Of a stretch of DNA of 64,000 bases, positions 60,168-64,000 are shown piece by piece (the first letter of the stretch is position 1; each line of letters starts with the position of its first letter). The notes under the pieces are model-generated. The model saw nothing but the letters and a program-made list of their open reading frames with translations. It was not told where the DNA came from and searched no databases. The position numbers and the translations under genes are program-made. Source of the stretch: Populus alba (taxonomy: Eukaryota; Streptophyta; Magnoliopsida; Malpighiales; Salicaceae); NCBI RefSeq assembly GCF_005239225.2, contig NC_133292.1:8652985-8716984 (forward strand). The letters are read 5' to 3'.

Positions 60168-62504
60168 GTGGTCTGGTAAGACAGATTTTCTGTTGATGAT
60201 TAGTGATCTGATGATGGTTGGAAAGTCGGGATGCACAAATAAATAGAACAATAATTTGTCAGTTGGTTAATAGGTTTTGGGTTTATTTTTCCTGGGAAAA
60301 TTCTTGTTCTTGCTCTCCTTGTCTAGGCTGTGGTTTGAGATTGTATATAATGTACCCTATGAAATAAAACAGAGAAAAATGACCTGGTTTCCAAGCATGT
60401 TCCTGCTAAACATGTCAAACTTAAAATATGTAAAAAGGTGGCTTTTATGAAACATGCTCTCTTTCGTTTAAATATATACAAATTCTCGTAGAAAACTGGG
60501 GCACAGTTACTGAAAACATGATGAAGACTTGTTTTTCTCTGATTGAGACTATTTGGCAATCAAACTTGGCATCAAAGCATGTGAGAAAACCCGCACCCAC
60601 CCACCCTTCCCCAAATCACTGTAACAAGAAAATATTGAAAAGTCATTGAAACTAAGTGTATTATATTCTAGTTTGCTCTTTTTTTCATGAATTATTGCCT
60701 TCTCTGATTTTTTTTAATCTCATAAAAGACTTGTTGTAACAGAAGAAAAGTCTTGATTCTAAATTTTCTTGTGCTGTTCTTGTCTTCTTTGAGGTTGGTT
60801 GTCTTTTTTCTTAAACTGCATAATATATGCTTCAAGTTTAACTCTCATGTCCAAGAATTTTCCTTTTTCTTGGTTGACAAGTTTATGTGTGAGCAGACGT
60901 CGGTCCATTTGGATTTGTGGTGAACAAGCGTGTTAAGATTGTCGTGGTTCTGGTTGATCGGGCTATTAACTTGGGAAAGGGTAACGTGTGCTGTTTTGCA
61001 TCCGACTTTATGTTTCCTAAGACTAAGGAAATTGTACAGGTTCTCCTATTGCATGATTGTCTGTTAAGGTTCCATTGACGTTTGTTGGACCTTTCAAATC
61101 AGAAATTCATGTGCTTAGAAAAATTTAGGATGTGTAATGCTCCACGAAATGAGTAGGTACTTGAGGTTAATTTGAACCGCTAGTGTGGAGAAAATAATGT
61201 TCGGATTCACTTGGCACTGTACACAATTGAGATGGTTCTCTGAGCAGCGTAGGCCCTTTTTGTTGTTCAATCAAAGGCTTGTTTGAGCACAGATCCATGA
61301 ACATTGCATAGTTTTTTCTCAAGGATCTGAATTTAGGATCTAATTCTAGTGCACCTCAACCGCTGACAACTGGCCCAGTTGAATGGTTTTTGATCATTGT
61401 ATGGCTGCTAACTTCATATGATACAGTCACTCTTTTCGCTTTTGTTTTAAGACATCTTTCTATGAAATTCTTACACTGTTATCTTTCGCTTGTTTAAGTT
61501 TAGACCGAGGACGGTATCTTCTTGAGAGAATACTAAGCATCAATATGCCATTCCATATTCTTTCTTATTCTCGAGTAGGAAACACAAGGGAAGCATGCAA
61601 AGATTCTGATTGTGAGATGGGGGGGATGTCAAGCGCCAAAATGAAAGATACCGAGTAGGAAACGGAAGGGAAGCATTCATTTGCTTTTTTCAAGTTCATT
61701 CTCAGCTCTATGATTGAAGAGTTTAAAAATGCAATGAGACGAATCTCAACAATTGAGAAGCAGGGTAAGAGACACACCGATGATCCATCGAACTTCACAT
61801 CCTAAATTTATGTTACATCAATGGGGCAACTTTTTAAAATTCACAGGTTTTGTGATGTTTGACGTGTTGGTGGTTGCGGGTGGTGGCTGTCCATTGAACC
61901 CATGTGCAAATGGTATCTTCAGCTCCAGGATCTTTCATTAGAGCGCACACTTCGACAGGCTATCTATATTCCGACGAGTATCTTAAGAACCTATGGTCGA
62001 AAACAGGTGAAGAAAAGTCATATTTATCAAGAATAGTCACAAGATAAAACTCTGGACATGACAGATGAAGTCCAATAACTGAAGAAGATGTTGTCCCCAC
62101 TAATGTCAAGATCCAATTATTGAATTAAAAGTTTAATTTAATGTCCCTACACCTTCATCCTCAGCAGCAAATAAAACCAAGAATTTCTTACTGAAGTGAA
62201 TGTGCCTTGGAAATTCAGATGATTTCCTTCTATTTTCCGCTCTTTCCGTGATATTCATGTCCCACGAGGGATGGCGCACTATAAGACACTTCGAACCATG
62301 TTACTATAGAATAGCTACCACCATGTCCCAAAAGAAAGGTTTGATTCGCAGGGATGGAGTGGAAAACAGTAATGCAGAAATAAGTGTCTGAAAATGAGAT
62401 CCCAACAGTCCCACCCCAAGACAACTTTTCTATTGCAAACTTTTGTATGCTCGTGAATCTTGACTTCCTTTACTTATGGTCTACCTCTACCCTCTTCATA
62501 GTAA
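60168..62504. other. Spacer between UGT copy D and LRR copy 2
   Basis: 60168-60468 and 61699 onward match copy 1. 60469-61700 is absent from copy 1 but is related to the flank of UGT copy B (37180-37590 against 60480-60930), so it is ancestral sequence kept here. No gene seen. Confidence 0.7.
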
Positions 62505-62512
62505 TATATATA
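62505..62512 (+). promoter_or_regulatory. TATA box of LRR gene copy 2
   Basis: TATATATA 60 bases before the start codon, same context as in copy 1. Confidence 0.55.
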
Positions 62513-62564
62513 CGTCCCTGTTCTCTTTACTCTCTCAAGTCCAGAGACCCTTCAGCCAGTATAG

Positions 62565-64000
62565 ATGGGTACCGCTTCTTTGTGTTCTTCAATTCTACTT
62601 TTCACTCTCATTTTTCATTCATGCTTGCATTACAATGCGGCTGTTGGGACAGAGAGGGAAGCTTTAGAAATAATCATAGGTGGGGGTGGGGGTGGATATT
62701 CTCCTGCCCCTTCTCCTGAGAATGAAAATTGTCCTCCCCCGCCCCCTCCCGAACCCCTTTGTCCCCCGCCTCCCCCTCCCCCCCTCTCCCCCCCCCGCCC
62801 TCGCCCCCGCCTCCCCCTCCCCCCTCTCCCCCGCCTCCCCCCTCGCCGCCGCCCTCGCCGCCCCCTCCCCCTCCTCCTCCCTCGCCGCCGCCGCCCCCTC
62901 CCCCCTCTCCCCCCCCTCCGCCCTCGCCGCCCCCTCCCCCACCTCCACCCCCGCCGCCCCCTCCTCGGCCCCCTCCGCCCCCTCCTCCTCCCCCTCCTCC
63001 GTCTCCACGGCCCAACCCGCCAAGTAATGGTTTTGTGAGCAAAAACATTGAAAGAGACTATCACATAATTCAGAGATTCAAGGAATTAATCACTGAGGAT
63101 CCCATGAACATTACAAAAAAATGGGTGGGAAATGATGTCTGTCATTATCCAGGCTTTAAATGTGCAACTGTACCTGACCAGAAGGTGACAGCCCTTGCAG
63201 CGGCAGATTTCAATGGCTACCATTTTGGTGGCCCGGAGCTCACAGGTTTCCTCGATCAGTTGCTGGACTTATCCATCTTTCATGCGAACACCAACAAGTT
63301 CACTGGTCATGTGCCAAAGAATCTTAACACTTCCAGAGTCCGTTACTTATTCGAGCTCGATCTCAGCAACAACAAGTACTCTGGTGAATTCCCTGTGTCT
63401 GTTCTTCAAGCCACCAACTTAACCTTTTTAGACATCAGGTTCAACGCATTTTCAGGGCCAGTTCCAGCTGAAGTCTTCACCTTAGACCTAGATGTGCTTT
63501 TCATCAACAACAACAAATTCTCACAACAGCTTCCTCGTAATCTCGGTTCCACACCTGTCCTTTATCTCACTTTGGCCAACAACAATTTTCGTGGTTCCAT
63601 TCCAAAAAGTATCGGCAATGCCCGAAACCTTCTTGAAGTGCTTTTCTTGAACAATGAACTCGAAGGGTGCTTGCCATACGAGATTGGCAAATTGGACAAG
63701 GCTGTCGTGTTTGATGTGGGCCGCAACAAGTTGACTGGCCCAATACCCCATTCATTTGCATGCCTAAAAAAGATGGAGATCCTGAATTTGGCCGTGAATA
63801 AATTTTACGGGCCGGTGCCGGAGATGGTGTGCGACCTGCCTAGATTAGCAAACTTGTCTCTCTCGTACAACTATTTCACTCAGGTCGGACCTGAGTGCAG
63901 GAAATTGATAAAGAAAAGGATTCTTGATGTTAGAATGAATTGCATTTTGGATCTTCCTGGTCAGAGATCAGCAGCTGATTGTGCTAAGTTCTTTTCTAAA
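62565..64000 (+). pseudogene. Proline-rich LRR (extensin-like) gene, copy 2, frameshifted and cut by the window end
   Basis: Same signal peptide and Gly linker as copy 1, then a Pro-rich stretch with a different repeat pattern, then the LRR domain, open to the last base. The signal-peptide frame and the LRR frame (for example GFVSKNIERDY at about 63029) differ. The switch is forced within the C runs at 62778-62796 (seven C, TCT, nine C), where a net change of -1 or +2 is needed. There are no stops in the LRR part. Compared with copy 1 it has a 6 bp in-frame deletion (GGRDLQLTG against GGPELTG) and several amino-acid changes. The 29 bp duplication of copy 1 is absent. C-run length is error-prone in sequencing, so this may be a working gene with an assembly error. 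Confidence 0.8.

Larger units (their letters stand above)
53988..64000 (+). repeat. Segmental duplication, copy 2 (runs off the window)
   Basis: Direct-orientation copy of 35966-46000, beginning inside a UGT gene at ATATATAGAACTGAG. It differs from copy 1 by the hAT-like insertion at 55713-57451 and by lacking two LTR insertions, and it keeps 1.2 kb lost in copy 1. Elsewhere differences are scattered substitutions and short indels. Confidence 0.93.

Noticed and set aside
62630..63064. Gly- and Arg-rich minus-strand open frames over LRR copy 2
   Set aside because: Same reason: complements of the C-rich tract, with no homology.

Overview
The window is nuclear DNA of a flowering plant. Introns have GT/AG borders, intergenic DNA is long and AT-rich, and plant-only families are present (D3 cyclin, plant PTEN2, RD21-type protease, UGT73 glycosyltransferases, LRR/extensin-like wall proteins). 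The genes and dispersed repeats look most like a poplar or willow relative (Salicaceae); this is inference from sequence style, not a database match. No prokaryotic-type system, CRISPR array or rRNA gene is visible.

Left part (1-26.7 kb): four conserved, apparently intact multi-exon genes, all on the minus strand. They are a D3-type cyclin (217-1659), a small C2-domain protein with a Pro/Tyr-rich tail (9887-12181), a PTEN2-like phosphatase (16004-20457) and an RD21-like cysteine protease with a granulin domain (24188-26658). All exon borders were worked out by reading splice sites and checking phase. Between them lie AT-rich spacers with SINE-like elements, microsatellites, a 150-160 bp tandem repeat and a decayed copy of the 3' end of the C2 gene.

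Middle (26.9-32.3 kb): gene-free, AT-rich DNA with a locally duplicated segment, a MITE-like insertion and the 3' part of a LINE.

Right part (32.8-64 kb): a decaying cluster of UGT73-type glucosyltransferase pseudogenes (all minus strand) interleaved with plus-strand LRR genes of the At4g06744 type. A stretch starting at about 35966 is repeated in direct orientation from about 53988 to the window end. The two copies are very similar, so each acts as the empty-site control for the other. Copy 1 gained a 2.1 kb solo-LTR-like insertion inside a UGT and a 567 bp solo LTR, and lost about 1.2 kb. Copy 2 gained a 1.7 kb hAT-like element. Both copies of the proline-rich LRR gene are frameshifted in the proline-coding DNA; in copy 1 a perfect 29 bp tandem duplication accounts for the shift. 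Only the LRR gene at 47553-48821, between the copies, is clearly intact in this half.

The four left-hand genes act in separate processes (cell-cycle entry, membrane or calcium-linked signalling, phosphoinositide/phosphatase signalling, vacuolar proteolysis) and do not form a pathway. The most informative content is the recent segmental duplication and the datable insertions and lesions within it. I did not find a convincing undescribed system.
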